This document shows positions 44,985 to 53,492 of a stretch of DNA of 64,000 bases, piece after piece. The notes below the pieces were generated by a model. The model had not been told where the DNA came from, ran no database searches, and saw nothing but the letters and a program-made list of their open reading frames with translations. The first letter of the stretch is position 1. Each line of letters opens with the position of its first letter. The DNA is taken from contig JAWLHA010000014.1 of NCBI GenBank assembly GCA_041690535.1, forward strand, positions 8,949-72,948, read 5' to 3'. The position numbers and the translations under genes are program-made. This DNA is from JAWLHA01 sp041690535. GTDB lineage: Bacteria; Pseudomonadota; Gammaproteobacteria; Thiohalomonadales; Thiohalomonadaceae.

Positions 44985-46148
44985 ATGGGGATTGAGCTGC
45001 TCTTTCTGCTGCTGCCCGTCGCCGCCTTCTCGGGCTGGATGGCGGGACGGCGTTCAGGGAGGGGCGCAACCACAGTCCGCTCGCTCTCTTCTGACTATTT
45101 CAAAGGTTTGAACTTCCTCCTCAACGAACAGCCGGACAAGGCCATCGAGGTCTTTGTTCAGATGTTGGAGGTGGACAACGAGACCATTGACACCCATTTG
45201 GCCATCGCGAACCTGTTCCGCCGGCGGGGCGAGGTGGATCGGGCCATTCGGATTCACCAAAACCTGATCGCACGACCCACCCTGGGGCGGGATCAGCGCA
45301 ATCAGGCGCTCTTCGAGCTTGGGCGCGACTACATGCGGGCCGGATTGCTCGATCGCGCGGAAAGCCTGTTTCAGGAACTGGTCCCCGACAGCCGCTACGG
45401 TCAGCAGGCGCTGAGCCAACTGCTCGACATCTTCGAACAGGAGAAGGAGTGGGACCAGGCCATCAGTGCAGCGAAACGGCTCGAATCCAAACAAGGTACG
45501 GCAATGGGGAGCGTCGTCGCCCACTACTATTGTGAGCTGGCGGAGACGGCACTTGCCCGATCGGACCGGCTAGCCGCGCGGAAGTTGTTGAAGGGGGCGC
45601 TCTCAGAGGATCGCGCCTGTGTACGGGCCAGCCTGCTGGAGGGTCAAATGGCCATCCAGGAGGGCAACCACAAGGCGGCGCTCAAGTCATTCCAGCGGGT
45701 GGAGCTGCAGAGTCCGGCCTATCTTTCCGAAATTGTCTCTCCTCTGCTCCTCTGTTATCGCGCCCTTGGCCGCACCGGGGAGTTACTCGATTATTTCGGA
45801 CAGCTCTCACGGGAGCACGGGAACATGAGCGTACTGCTCGCTGAGTCCCGGCTGCTTGAAGAAGAGCAGGGGCATGAGGCCGCCGTGGCCCATATTACCG
45901 AATTCCTACGGACGCGCCCCTCGGTTCGGGGCCTCTCCAGGCTTATCGAACTGAAGCTGGAGCACAGCGATGCCAGTGTGCGTGAGGACCTTGGTGTCCT
46001 GCAGGATCTCACGGCGCAATTGCTGGGTTCAAGTGCCGTGTACAAGTGTGAAGCATGTGGTTTTTCCGGGAAGGCACTTCACTGGCACTGCCCCAGTTGC
46101 AAGCAGTGGAACACCGTAAAACCCATTGTCGGTATCGAGGGCGCATAG
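44985..46148 (+). CDS. lapB: Lipopolysaccharide assembly protein B (LapB/YciM)
   Basis: A membrane-anchored TPR protein that promotes FtsH-dependent degradation of LpxC and coordinates LPS assembly. ATG 44985 gives 387 residues: an N-terminal membrane helix (about 3-20), about nine TPR-like helix pairs (about 30-345), and a C-terminal rubredoxin-like zinc knuckle with CEAC and CPSC (about 357-375). This order is unique to LapB. The frame extends upstream through lapA but without homologous residues. Confidence 0.96.
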   Translation: MGIELLFLLLPVAAFSGWMAGRRSGRGATTVRSLSSDYFKGLNFLLNEQPDKAIEVFVQMLEVDNETIDTHLAIANLFRRRGEVDRAIRIHQNLIARPTLGRDQRNQALFELGRDYMRAGLLDRAESLFQELVPDSRYGQQALSQLLDIFEQEKEWDQAISAAKRLESKQGTAMGSVVAHYYCELAETALARSDRLAARKLLKGALSEDRACVRASLLEGQMAIQEGNHKAALKSFQRVELQSPAYLSEIVSPLLLCYRALGRTGELLDYFGQLSREHGNMSVLLAESRLLEEEQGHEAAVAHITEFLRTRPSVRGLSRLIELKLEHSDASVREDLGVLQDLTAQLLGSSAVYKCEACGFSGKALHWHCPSCKQWNTVKPIVGIEGA

Positions 46149-46176
46149 CCCCTTTTCGAGCAGGAGTTCAATCAGC

Positions 46177-46866
46177 ATGTCCAGCCCCATCGTTGTTGCC
46201 CTGGATTTCCCGTCGCCGGATCAGGCCCTCTCCCTGGTGGGGCATCTCGACCCGGCGCGCTGCCGCCTGAAAGTGGGCAAGGAGTTGTTCGTAAGGGGGG
46301 GACCGCAGTTGGTGGAGCAGCTGGTGGCGAGGGGTTATGACGTGTTCCTCGACCTCAAGTTCCACGACATCCCGAACACCGTCGCCCGCGCATGTGAGGC
46401 CGCCGCGGACCTGGGGGTCTGGATGGTCAACGTACATGCTCTGGGAGGGCGGCGCATGATGGAGGCGGCGCGGGAAGCGGTCGACAAGGCCGCGCACAAA
46501 CCGCTGCTCATCGGGGTCACGGTGCTGACCAGTATGGGCGCTGAGGATATCTCGGAGATTGGGCTCTCCGGCAGTCCGGCTGATAATGTCCTGAGGCTGG
46601 CAGCCTTGGCCAGGGCCTCGGGGTTGGACGGCGTCGTGTGCTCTCCACAGGAAGTGGTGCAATTGCGGGCCAGCCAGGGGCGGGACTTTCGCCTGGTCAC
46701 GCCGGGTATTCGCCCGGCCGGCAGCCAACTTGGGGATCAGAGGCGCGCCATGACGCCGGCAGAGGCGGTGGCGGCCGGGAGCGATTTCTTGGTCATCGGC
46801 CGTCCGGTCACCGCCGCTCCCGATCCCCTGGGTGCGCTGGCCGGGATCGAAGCCGAACTCACCTAG
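46177..46866 (+). CDS. pyrF: Orotidine-5'-phosphate decarboxylase
   Basis: The last step to UMP. ATG 46177, with CAGGAG about 10 bases upstream, gives 229 residues beginning MSSPIVVALDFPS. The catalytic Lys-Asp chain lies in FLDLKFHDIPNTVA. LIGVTVLTSM, VTPGIRP and the phosphate-binding FLVIGRPVTAA are present. It belongs to the short bacterial class. The lapB-pyrF order is common in gammaproteobacteria. Confidence 0.97.
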   Translation: MSSPIVVALDFPSPDQALSLVGHLDPARCRLKVGKELFVRGGPQLVEQLVARGYDVFLDLKFHDIPNTVARACEAAADLGVWMVNVHALGGRRMMEAAREAVDKAAHKPLLIGVTVLTSMGAEDISEIGLSGSPADNVLRLAALARASGLDGVVCSPQEVVQLRASQGRDFRLVTPGIRPAGSQLGDQRRAMTPAEAVAAGSDFLVIGRPVTAAPDPLGALAGIEAELT

Positions 46867-46960
46867 GTATCGAAATAGTACCCTCTTGAAGCGAGGGAAT
46901 TTAGGGGTTAGAGTCGTCCGTGGCGCCAAGGTTGGCGTCTCTGATGCAAAGGAGTGTTCG

Positions 46961-47224
46961 ATGAAAAACCTCTATTCCCTCATTTTTTCCTCGATTTTGA
47001 CGGTCCTCCCCATGGCCGCCCTGGCCGCAGCCGTCAACATCAACAAGGCGGACGAGGTTGAGCTCGCTTCCATCAAGGGGATCGGGCCTCAGCGCGCGAA
47101 GGCAATCGTTGAGTTCCGCGAACAGCATGGTCAGTTCAAGAGCGTTGACGACCTGACCCTGGTCAAGGGGATCGGCCCCGCCATCGTAAGCAGCAACCGC
47201 GATCGCCTGACAACCGACCAGTAA
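46961..47224 (+). CDS. ComEA-like secreted helix-hairpin-helix protein
   Basis: A short 87-residue protein. A signal peptide (about 1-22, ending ALAAA) precedes one double HhH DNA-binding module: VNINKADEVELASIKGIGPQRAKAIVEFRE and FKSVDDLTLVKGIGPAIV, each with a GIGP hairpin. AAGGAGTG precedes ATG 46961. The fold matches the periplasmic DNA receptor ComEA of natural transformation. Many gammaproteobacteria carry this single-domain form, and its role in DNA uptake here is inferred, since no other competence gene is in view. A terminator follows. Confidence 0.9.
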   Translation: MKNLYSLIFSSILTVLPMAALAAAVNINKADEVELASIKGIGPQRAKAIVEFREQHGQFKSVDDLTLVKGIGPAIVSSNRDRLTTDQ

Positions 47225-47320
47225 TATCCGCTGGCGTCCATTCGCCCCTGCCTCCGCGTGCGGGTGATACCCGGCCGCGGCGGCGGTGGGTTGAAGGCGC
47301 GATGGATGCAGTTTCTTTGA

Positions 47321-47345
47321 AAGCCGCACCTGGTGCGGCTTTTTC
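47321..47345 (+). terminator. Rho-independent terminator after the ComEA-like gene
   Basis: AAGCCGCAC (47321-47329) and GTGCGGCTT (47333-47341) form a perfect 9 bp stem with a 3-base loop and are followed by TTTTC. It separates lapAB-pyrF-comEA from the polysaccharide locus. Confidence 0.92.
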
Positions 47346-47643
47346 TTGCCCCTACCTAAGGCAACGTTGATCAAATCCGCTTTCGTCGCTTTCGCCCCCG
47401 ATCAAGGCATTCGAGGGCAGGCTTCGCGGGCATGCCGAAGTAATCAGCACTTCCCTAACGCCTTCTGGAAACTCCCCTGAGCGGTGCTAAGGTTTAAGTG
47501 GATTTGCGACCGGTTTCAGTCGGGGCGCCCAACCGGCACGAAGTTCCCGGAGTAGCGGCGAACCAGGTGTATTTCAACGGGGGTTGCCCGAACCGACGGC
47601 TAACGCCCCGCCCTCAGGAATTCCGAGCGAGGATACCCATCCG
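47346..47643 (+). other. Gene-free lead-in to the polysaccharide locus
   Basis: No gene, RNA or clear promoter is recognised. Weak promoter-like words occur around 47470-47505 (GGAAAC, TAAGGT) without good spacing. An in-frame TTG at 47584 could extend the next gene by 20 residues. Confidence 0.5.
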
Positions 47644-48861
47644 ATGAGGCCAATACTCGTCGTTGCTGGAATGCACAGATCGGGAACATCGGCGATCACC
47701 GGCACGTTGGCTGCGCTCGGTGCCGACTTGCCTAGAACGGTACTGCCAGCGAACCACGCCAACCGAAGAGGTCATTGGGAGCCGCAGCGCCTGGTGGAAC
47801 TCCATGACGAACTCCTGTCCCATCTGAATAGCAGTTGGTGTGACTACCGGAAGTTGCAAGGGGTCGATACCGACGCAGTATACCGGACCTGGGGTCCGCG
47901 GATGAAAGAGGCCTTTCTTCAGGAGTACGGCGATGTTTCGCTACCCCTGCTGAAAGACCCTCGAGTATGCCGGCTTCTACCTCTTTGGAATCGGGTCTTC
48001 AGTGAGCTCGGGCTCGCGCCACGCTACATCGTGCCGTTGCGCCACCCAAGAGAGGTGGCCGCTTCGCTGGGCGTGCGTGACCGGATCGGCCCGACCGAGG
48101 CGCTACTGCTGTGGGCCCGGTACTTATTGGATGCCGAGCGCCATACGCGCGCCTACCCGCGGGTTGTCGTCGGTTTCGACGCACTGATGAGCGATTGGCT
48201 CGGGGTCGTTGGACGGATCGCTGCAGCGCTGCACCTGGAGTGGCCCGTGCCGCCTCGGGATGCAGCCGTGGACGAATTTCTTTCCGAAAGCGAGCGACAC
48301 CATCAGGTTACCTCCCTGGAGGAACAACAACTCCCCACCCCCATCGACGTAGTGTACGACACTCTCCGGCTCCTTGAGGTGGGCCCGGTAGAGCTGAGCC
48401 GGCTCGATGGGATCGAAAGCAGCTTCGCTGCCTTCTGTGAAACCGTATACGTAGCTGCCGAAGAGCGTTCCCTCTGGTTGGCCGCCAGGCTTGAAGCCAA
48501 CGAAAAGCTCCTTGCCGCAGAGCGAACCAACGCCCGAGAGCAAATCGAGCTCCGCAATGCATGGATCAAGGACGTTGAAGAACGCCTCGCCCAGGAAAAG
48601 GCGAATGCCGTCGCTCAGATCGAATACCGGGATGCGCTGGTCGCAGAATTGAGTGTAATGCTTGAGGCGGAGCGGTCGAATGCAGCGGCGCAGATTCTCT
48701 ACCGGGATGAGCTCATCAAGCAGCTGACCGAGCGTGACCCCGGGCAAGAGGTGTCAGAGGCGGGTGAACACACGGACGAGGATGGGGCCCCCAACGCCGG
48801 AGACCCGGCTGGAGGCTCCTCCACAAGTAGAAAGGCGCACGCGCGTTTGACCGGGGCTTAA
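47644..48861 (+). CDS. Sulfotransferase-fold protein with C-terminal 25-residue coiled-coil repeats
   Basis: A predicted P-loop sulfotransferase-type protein of 405 residues. VVAGMHRSGTSAITGTL at the N-terminus is the 5'-phosphosulfate loop, and VPLRHPREVAASLGVRDR resembles the 3'-phosphate-binding segment, so PAPS-dependent sulfation of a sugar is possible. From about residue 270 the chain becomes a charged coiled coil. It includes three tandem 25-residue units starting NAREQIELRN (296), NAVAQIEYRD (321) and NAAAQILYRD (346). The tail is acidic. ATG 47644 begins just before the core; TTG 47584 is an alternative start. First gene of the locus, 1 base before the next. Confidence 0.8.
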   Translation: MRPILVVAGMHRSGTSAITGTLAALGADLPRTVLPANHANRRGHWEPQRLVELHDELLSHLNSSWCDYRKLQGVDTDAVYRTWGPRMKEAFLQEYGDVSLPLLKDPRVCRLLPLWNRVFSELGLAPRYIVPLRHPREVAASLGVRDRIGPTEALLLWARYLLDAERHTRAYPRVVVGFDALMSDWLGVVGRIAAALHLEWPVPPRDAAVDEFLSESERHHQVTSLEEQQLPTPIDVVYDTLRLLEVGPVELSRLDGIESSFAAFCETVYVAAEERSLWLAARLEANEKLLAAERTNAREQIELRNAWIKDVEERLAQEKANAVAQIEYRDALVAELSVMLEAERSNAAAQILYRDELIKQLTERDPGQEVSEAGEHTDEDGAPNAGDPAGGSSTSRKAHARLTGA

Positions 48862-48862
48862 G

Positions 48863-49843
48863 GTGAAGGCATCGGTCATTATTCCTACAAAAAACGCGGG
48901 GCCGGACTTTGAGTTCGTTCTCAATGCAGTGCTCACGCAGAAAACCGACTGGCCATACGAGCTGCTGATCATCGACTCCGGCTCGGTTGACGAGACGCTC
49001 AATCTCTGTGTCGCAAAGGGTGTTCGCACCCACTGTATCGCGGCCCACGAATTCGGCCACGGACGCACGCGTAACCTGGGGATGGCGCTTACCACAGGGG
49101 AGTTCGGGGTCTTTCTCACCCAGGACGCCCTTCCCGCGGACGAGTACTGGTTGTCCAACCTGGTGAGTGCCGCCGAGCAGCCCAACGTAGCGGGTGTATT
49201 TGGCCGGCATCGCGCCTACTCAGGTGGAAATCCCTTCATTCGCAGAGATATCGATGCCCATTTCGATGGTTTCTGCCGCTGGCCGAGTGTGGTGTGCCTT
49301 GATGATGAGGCGCGGTATGCCAATGACGTTGTCTACCGTCAGTTCCTTCACTTCTTTTCCAGCAACAACGCCTGCGTACGGCGTTCAGTCTGGGATGAAA
49401 TCCAGTTCCCGGACGTGGAGTTCTCCGAGGATCAGCAGTGGGCCAAACTTGTCATTGAAGCCGGGCACAAGAAGGCGTATGCCGATACCGCTGTTGTCTA
49501 CCACTCGCACAACTTTGGGACTGTGGAAACTCTTCGCAGGAGTTTCGACGAGTCGCGGGCCCTTTGCGCCAGCTTTGGATATCGACTGTGCCCGACGCTG
49601 CCCCATCTGTTGGCGCAAACAGTCAGGACAACCTTAAATGACTGGAGGCATCTGAAAAAGGAGCGAATGCTCCTCAACGATTTCCTTTGGGCAATCAAAA
49701 GCCCGGCTCTCAATGGAATGCGGCAGACCGGCTACTATCTGGGGCAGCATGCGGGGGTGTTGCCGATTTGGGCATTGAATCGACTTTCGAGGGATCGCGC
49801 CTTGCATCTACAGGGAGCACGCCATGACGCGCGCACTACTTAG
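48863..49843 (+). CDS. GT2 glycosyltransferase, rhamnosyltransferase-like
   Basis: A GT-A fold transferase of 326 residues. SVIIPTKNAG opens the nucleotide-sugar domain, LLIIDSGSVDET gives the first acidic motif, and FGHGRTRNLGMALTTGE with FLTQDALP the second (QDA in place of DxD), a pattern common in rhamnosyl-type GT2 enzymes. ED in FSEDQQWAK is the likely catalytic base region. GTG 48863 is preceded by AAGG. The 3' end overlaps the next gene by 20 bases. Donor and acceptor sugars cannot be read from sequence. Confidence 0.88.
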   Translation: MKASVIIPTKNAGPDFEFVLNAVLTQKTDWPYELLIIDSGSVDETLNLCVAKGVRTHCIAAHEFGHGRTRNLGMALTTGEFGVFLTQDALPADEYWLSNLVSAAEQPNVAGVFGRHRAYSGGNPFIRRDIDAHFDGFCRWPSVVCLDDEARYANDVVYRQFLHFFSSNNACVRRSVWDEIQFPDVEFSEDQQWAKLVIEAGHKKAYADTAVVYHSHNFGTVETLRRSFDESRALCASFGYRLCPTLPHLLAQTVRTTLNDWRHLKKERMLLNDFLWAIKSPALNGMRQTGYYLGQHAGVLPIWALNRLSRDRALHLQGARHDARTT

Positions 49844-51047
49844 AAAGTGGCGGACCTTCGGCCAGTTGCGGCGAAAACTCGGATTCATGCGAGCACTGCA
49901 GTACGGTGCGAACAGAACCCTGTCGTTGTACCGAAATCCAGGGCAAGTAATCCTTGATCTCGAACGGCACTACTCGTTTACGGATTTGCCCCCTTTCGGC
50001 GGGGAGGCCCCCGGCCCCGACGGAACCATCAATTGGGTGATCCCGGACTTCAGTCCTGGATCTGGTGGACACTTGAACATTTTCAGACTTATTCAGGGCC
50101 TTGAACAGCGGGGCTATGTCTGTCGCGTGGTCATCGTGGGGGAGTGCCAGTTCCCGACTGCCGCCCAGGCGAAGTCAATCATTCACCGCTTCTTCTTCCC
50201 AATCAAGGCCGAAGTGGTCATTGGGCACGACAGCATGAAACCGGCCTGGGCCACATTCGCCACCAGTTGGCCGACCGCATACGTTGTGCGGAGCTTCAGG
50301 GCAACACGACACAAATTGTACTTTGTTCAAGATTATGAACCGTTCTTCTACGCACGAGGTTCCGAGTACGCCTTGGCAGAAGCGACCTACAGCTTTGGAT
50401 TCGTCGGGATTACGGCTGGCCAGTGGTTGGCCCAGAAGCTTAAGGAAAAATTCGGGATGGAGACGTTTTCCTACGGTTTCTCCTATGACAGGGCGCTCTA
50501 CTCGCCCAGGCCAAGACGCGATGGCAACACCAAACACGTATTTTTCTATGCAAGGCCGGTGACCCAGCGCCGTGGGTTTGAGCTTGGGGTGCTTGCGCTT
50601 TCCCGAGTGGCCAAACAGTTCGATAACGTGGCAGTGATTTTTGCAGGATGGGACGTATCACAGTACCGCTTGGACTTTCCCCACCTGAACGCGGGTGTCG
50701 TTCCCCTGGAGGAACTGCCGGACCTTTACAGCCAGTGCGATGTGGCGCTGGTCCTGTCGTTCACCAACCTTTCACTTCTGCCTCTGGAGCTCATGGCATG
50801 CGGATGTCCGGTCATCAGCAACCGGGGACCCAATGTCGAGTGGTTGCTCGATGACAGTAATGCGGTACTTGTTGAACCCACGGTTGAGGAGATTGTGGAT
50901 GGTCTGACCAGGATCCTCCTGGACGAAGGACATCGGATCGATGTGCGCCAAAAGGGGCTGACGTTTGCCTCGGGCACCAGTTGGGATCACGAAATTGAGC
51001 GTCTGACCAAGAGGCTCGGAGACCTGCGCTGTGAGCGGGCGGCGTAG
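49824..51047 (+). CDS. WsaF-like glycosyltransferase (GT4-type C-domain)
   Basis: A GT-B fold enzyme of 407 residues. The N-terminal part has INWVIPDFSPGSGGHLNIFR, with FSPGSGGHLNIF the hallmark of the WsaF/rhamnosyltransferase group, and KLYFVQDYEPFFYARGSEY. The C-terminal part has ARPVTQRRGFELGV and SLLPLELMACGCPVISNRGPNVEWLL, the GT4 E-x7-E-like donor site. A polymer rhamnosyl linkage is plausible. It overlaps both neighbours (20 and 17 bases), so translation is likely coupled. Confidence 0.85.
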   Translation: MTRALLRKWRTFGQLRRKLGFMRALQYGANRTLSLYRNPGQVILDLERHYSFTDLPPFGGEAPGPDGTINWVIPDFSPGSGGHLNIFRLIQGLEQRGYVCRVVIVGECQFPTAAQAKSIIHRFFFPIKAEVVIGHDSMKPAWATFATSWPTAYVVRSFRATRHKLYFVQDYEPFFYARGSEYALAEATYSFGFVGITAGQWLAQKLKEKFGMETFSYGFSYDRALYSPRPRRDGNTKHVFFYARPVTQRRGFELGVLALSRVAKQFDNVAVIFAGWDVSQYRLDFPHLNAGVVPLEELPDLYSQCDVALVLSFTNLSLLPLELMACGCPVISNRGPNVEWLLDDSNAVLVEPTVEEIVDGLTRILLDEGHRIDVRQKGLTFASGTSWDHEIERLTKRLGDLRCERAA

Positions 51048-51975
51048 CCTCATCCTCGGGGCGGGCGGTTTTCTGGGAAGGACGCTATGTGAGGCTCTTC
51101 GTCAGTCCGGGCAGTGGTTTCGAGGATTTGGTCGGGGATCGGCGGCCTGGGGGCTTGCAGAAGAGCAGGAGTGGCACTGCGGAGATTTCCTGAATACCGC
51201 CGATCTTGCACGGGCAATGGAAGGGTGTGACTCCATCTACCATCTGATTTCCACTACCCTTCCGGCGACATCCAACAGGGAACCGGTATGGGATGGGGAG
51301 AGCAATATCGTAGGGACGCTGAAGTTGCTACGGACGGCTCACCAGATGGGGATCAAGAGAATCGTGTTTATCTCGTCCGGCGGGACCGTGTACGGCGACC
51401 CCAAGGAGACCCCGATACCCGAAACTGCAGCGACTGATCCTGTCTGTGCCTATGGGGTGTCCAAACTGGCAATAGAGAAGTATCTCAGAGTATTTCAACG
51501 ACAGTACGGGATCTCCTACTGCGTTCTTCGTGTTTCAAACCCCTACGGTGAATACCAGCGCCTAGAGGGTGCGCAAGGGGCAGTCGGAGTGTTCCTGGGG
51601 CGCGTGCTTCGCGGCCAACCGATAACCGTATGGGGGGATGGCAGCGTGATCCGTGATTACGTGTATGCGGGAGATGTGGCATCCGCATTGATCAAGGCAA
51701 TGGAAAGCGACCGATCCCAAGGAATATACAACATCGGAAGCGGCAAAGGTCACAGTCTCAATCAGGTTATTCGAATCATCGAAGCGGCGACCGGGCGAAA
51801 AGCAAGGGTGAGCTATCAGAAAGCCCGAACCGTGGACGTCCCGGTGAATGTCCTCAATATCAGGCGGGCGAGAGAGGAACTGAAGTGGTCGCCACAGAAG
51901 AATCTGTCGGAAGGGATCGCGGATGTCGTCGCCCACCATTTTGGAACCCCCGAGCGTGTTGACCAGGGCCGCTGA
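51031..51975 (+). CDS. NAD-dependent sugar epimerase/dehydratase (extended SDR)
   Basis: A nucleotide-sugar enzyme of 314 residues. The NAD motif is LILGAGGFLGRTL (GxxGxxG type). The catalytic triad is seen as the Ser in VFISSGGTVYG and YGVSKLAIEKY (YxxxK). RVSNPYGEYQ, VIRDYVYAGDVA and YNIGSGKGHSL are UDP-glucose 4-epimerase-like. It probably makes a galacto- or related sugar nucleotide for the surface glycan. GTG 51031 starts inside the end of the previous gene; the 3' end overlaps the permease gene by 53 bases. Confidence 0.88.
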   Translation: MSGRRSLILGAGGFLGRTLCEALRQSGQWFRGFGRGSAAWGLAEEQEWHCGDFLNTADLARAMEGCDSIYHLISTTLPATSNREPVWDGESNIVGTLKLLRTAHQMGIKRIVFISSGGTVYGDPKETPIPETAATDPVCAYGVSKLAIEKYLRVFQRQYGISYCVLRVSNPYGEYQRLEGAQGAVGVFLGRVLRGQPITVWGDGSVIRDYVYAGDVASALIKAMESDRSQGIYNIGSGKGHSLNQVIRIIEAATGRKARVSYQKARTVDVPVNVLNIRRAREELKWSPQKNLSEGIADVVAHHFGTPERVDQGR

Positions 51976-52714
51976 AATCGCGCTGTTCCGCGCCTATGCC
52001 GAGCTCAAGGCGGAGGGTCAGAAGACCTACCTCAGCTATGCTTGGTGGCTGCTGGAACCCGTTCTGCACATGAGCATTTACTATGTGGTCATTGGCAAGT
52101 TCCTGGCCCGCGGCACCGAAGACTTCGTGCCGTTTCTCCTCGTGGGTCTGGTGGTGTGGCGCTGGTTCAACACATCCGTGGTGTCAGGTGCATCAGCGAT
52201 CACCGCGGCCAAGGGGATTGTCCAGAATGTGGGCGTCGACAAGACAGTATTTCCAGCGGCGGCGCTCATGGTCGCACTATTCAAGTTCGCGTTGGTGTTC
52301 CTCATCCTCTGCGTGTTTCTGTTGGGCTATGGTTACTCACCTTCGGGTTGGTACTTGCTTCTCCCTGTGTTGGCTGTTCAGTTTCTTTTTCAGGCTGGAC
52401 TCGCCCTGATTCTGGCAGGGGCCGTACCGTTTCTCCCGGACATCAAGATTGTCCTCGAAAATGCAATCAAAGCGATGTTTTTCCTCTCGGGAATATTCTA
52501 TGCGGGGAGCTCAGTGCCGGAAGCCTACCAACCTTACTTTTACATGAACCCAATCGCGAGCCTCATCGAAGCGCATCGGACCGTGCTTCTGACAGGGAGT
52601 CTGCCGCATGTGGGGCGGTTGGCGATCATCGGGGCGTTTGGTCTGGTAATGATTCTCGCAGGCTCGTGGATCATCCGGTACAAACGAGGGGACTTTGCAA
52701 AGGTTGTCGTATGA
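51923..52714 (+). CDS. ABC-2 type polysaccharide export permease (Wzm type)
   Basis: Inner-membrane half of an ABC exporter for a lipid-linked polysaccharide. The 263-residue protein has an amphipathic N-terminal part (about 10-30, with RAAEIALFRAYAELKAEG) and six hydrophobic segments. YLSYAWWLLEPVLHMSIYYVV and the later FFLSGIFYAGSSVPEAYQPYFYMNPIASLIEAHR carry the ABC-2 signature around the P-x-NP motif. Its stop overlaps the ATPase start (ATGA), so the two are translated together. Any export of a complete polymer from the cytoplasm would depend on this pair. Confidence 0.92.
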   Translation: MSSPTILEPPSVLTRAAEIALFRAYAELKAEGQKTYLSYAWWLLEPVLHMSIYYVVIGKFLARGTEDFVPFLLVGLVVWRWFNTSVVSGASAITAAKGIVQNVGVDKTVFPAAALMVALFKFALVFLILCVFLLGYGYSPSGWYLLLPVLAVQFLFQAGLALILAGAVPFLPDIKIVLENAIKAMFFLSGIFYAGSSVPEAYQPYFYMNPIASLIEAHRTVLLTGSLPHVGRLAIIGAFGLVMILAGSWIIRYKRGDFAKVVV

Positions 52715-53478
52715 GCGGGTTCGCGGTTCGACTTGATGGTGTCGGGTTGAGATATTCACGACCAACCGGGCGATTCATCCGGACAAGATCGATCGAGCAC
52801 TGGGCGCTCAAGGATGTCTCGCTTGACCTGATGCGGGGCGAGTCCCTGGGCGTTGTTGGGGGAAACGGCACTGGCAAGAGCACCCTGCTGAAGGTGATCG
52901 CAGGAATACTCCGACAGGATGGTGGTCGGGTCGTTCGCACTGCAAAACGCATTGGGTTTCTCTCCCTCCAAGCCGGCTTTATACCCCACCTGTCGGGGGT
53001 CGATAACGCCGTTCTGGGCGGAATGCTCCTGGGGCTCAGCGCAAGAGAGGCAAGGGAGCGGGTGGACGAGATCGCGGCCTTCTCCGAACTGGGAAGCAAA
53101 CTCTACGACCCACTGTTCACTTACTCGGCCGGCATGCGGGCCAGGCTAGGCCTTTCAACCGCCCTTGCGGCGCGCCCGGACGTGCTGCTCATCGATGAGT
53201 TACTCGCGGTCGGCGACGCCCCGTTCAGGGCCAAATGCGCCGGTACAGTCAAAAGCGTCATCCGCTCCGATGCCACAGTAGTTCTCGTGTCCCACAACCA
53301 TGAAACGATCCGGGAGCTGTGTGACCGAGTCGTGTGGCTGGACGGGGGCCGCGTGCAGATGGTAGGTGGCGCTGACGCGGTGCTGCAGGCCCATGCCAAG
53401 AGCGTGGTGGAGAAGAGGGACCGGGTGATGCGCTCTTCGGTCACGGGTGAGGGAAACAGCGAAGCTTGCGGCAGTTAA
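52711..53478 (+). CDS. Polysaccharide ABC exporter ATPase (Wzt/TagH type, short form)
   Basis: The ATPase partner of the preceding permease. ATG 52711 gives 255 residues. Walker A is GVVGGNGTGKSTLLKVIAG, the Q loop is in SLQAGFIPHLSG, the signature is TYSAGMRARLGLSTAL, and Walker B is DVLLIDELLAVGD with switch His in VLVSHNHET. The conserved LDDVSLDL-type start (WALKDVSLDL) is typical of the Wzt group. The chain ends soon after the nucleotide-binding domain, so the C-terminal carbohydrate-binding domain found in many Wzt proteins is missing. Confidence 0.93.
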   Translation: MSGFAVRLDGVGLRYSRPTGRFIRTRSIEHWALKDVSLDLMRGESLGVVGGNGTGKSTLLKVIAGILRQDGGRVVRTAKRIGFLSLQAGFIPHLSGVDNAVLGGMLLGLSAREARERVDEIAAFSELGSKLYDPLFTYSAGMRARLGLSTALAARPDVLLIDELLAVGDAPFRAKCAGTVKSVIRSDATVVLVSHNHETIRELCDRVVWLDGGRVQMVGGADAVLQAHAKSVVEKRDRVMRSSVTGEGNSEACGS

Positions 53479-53492
53479 GACAAGGGGGCGCA

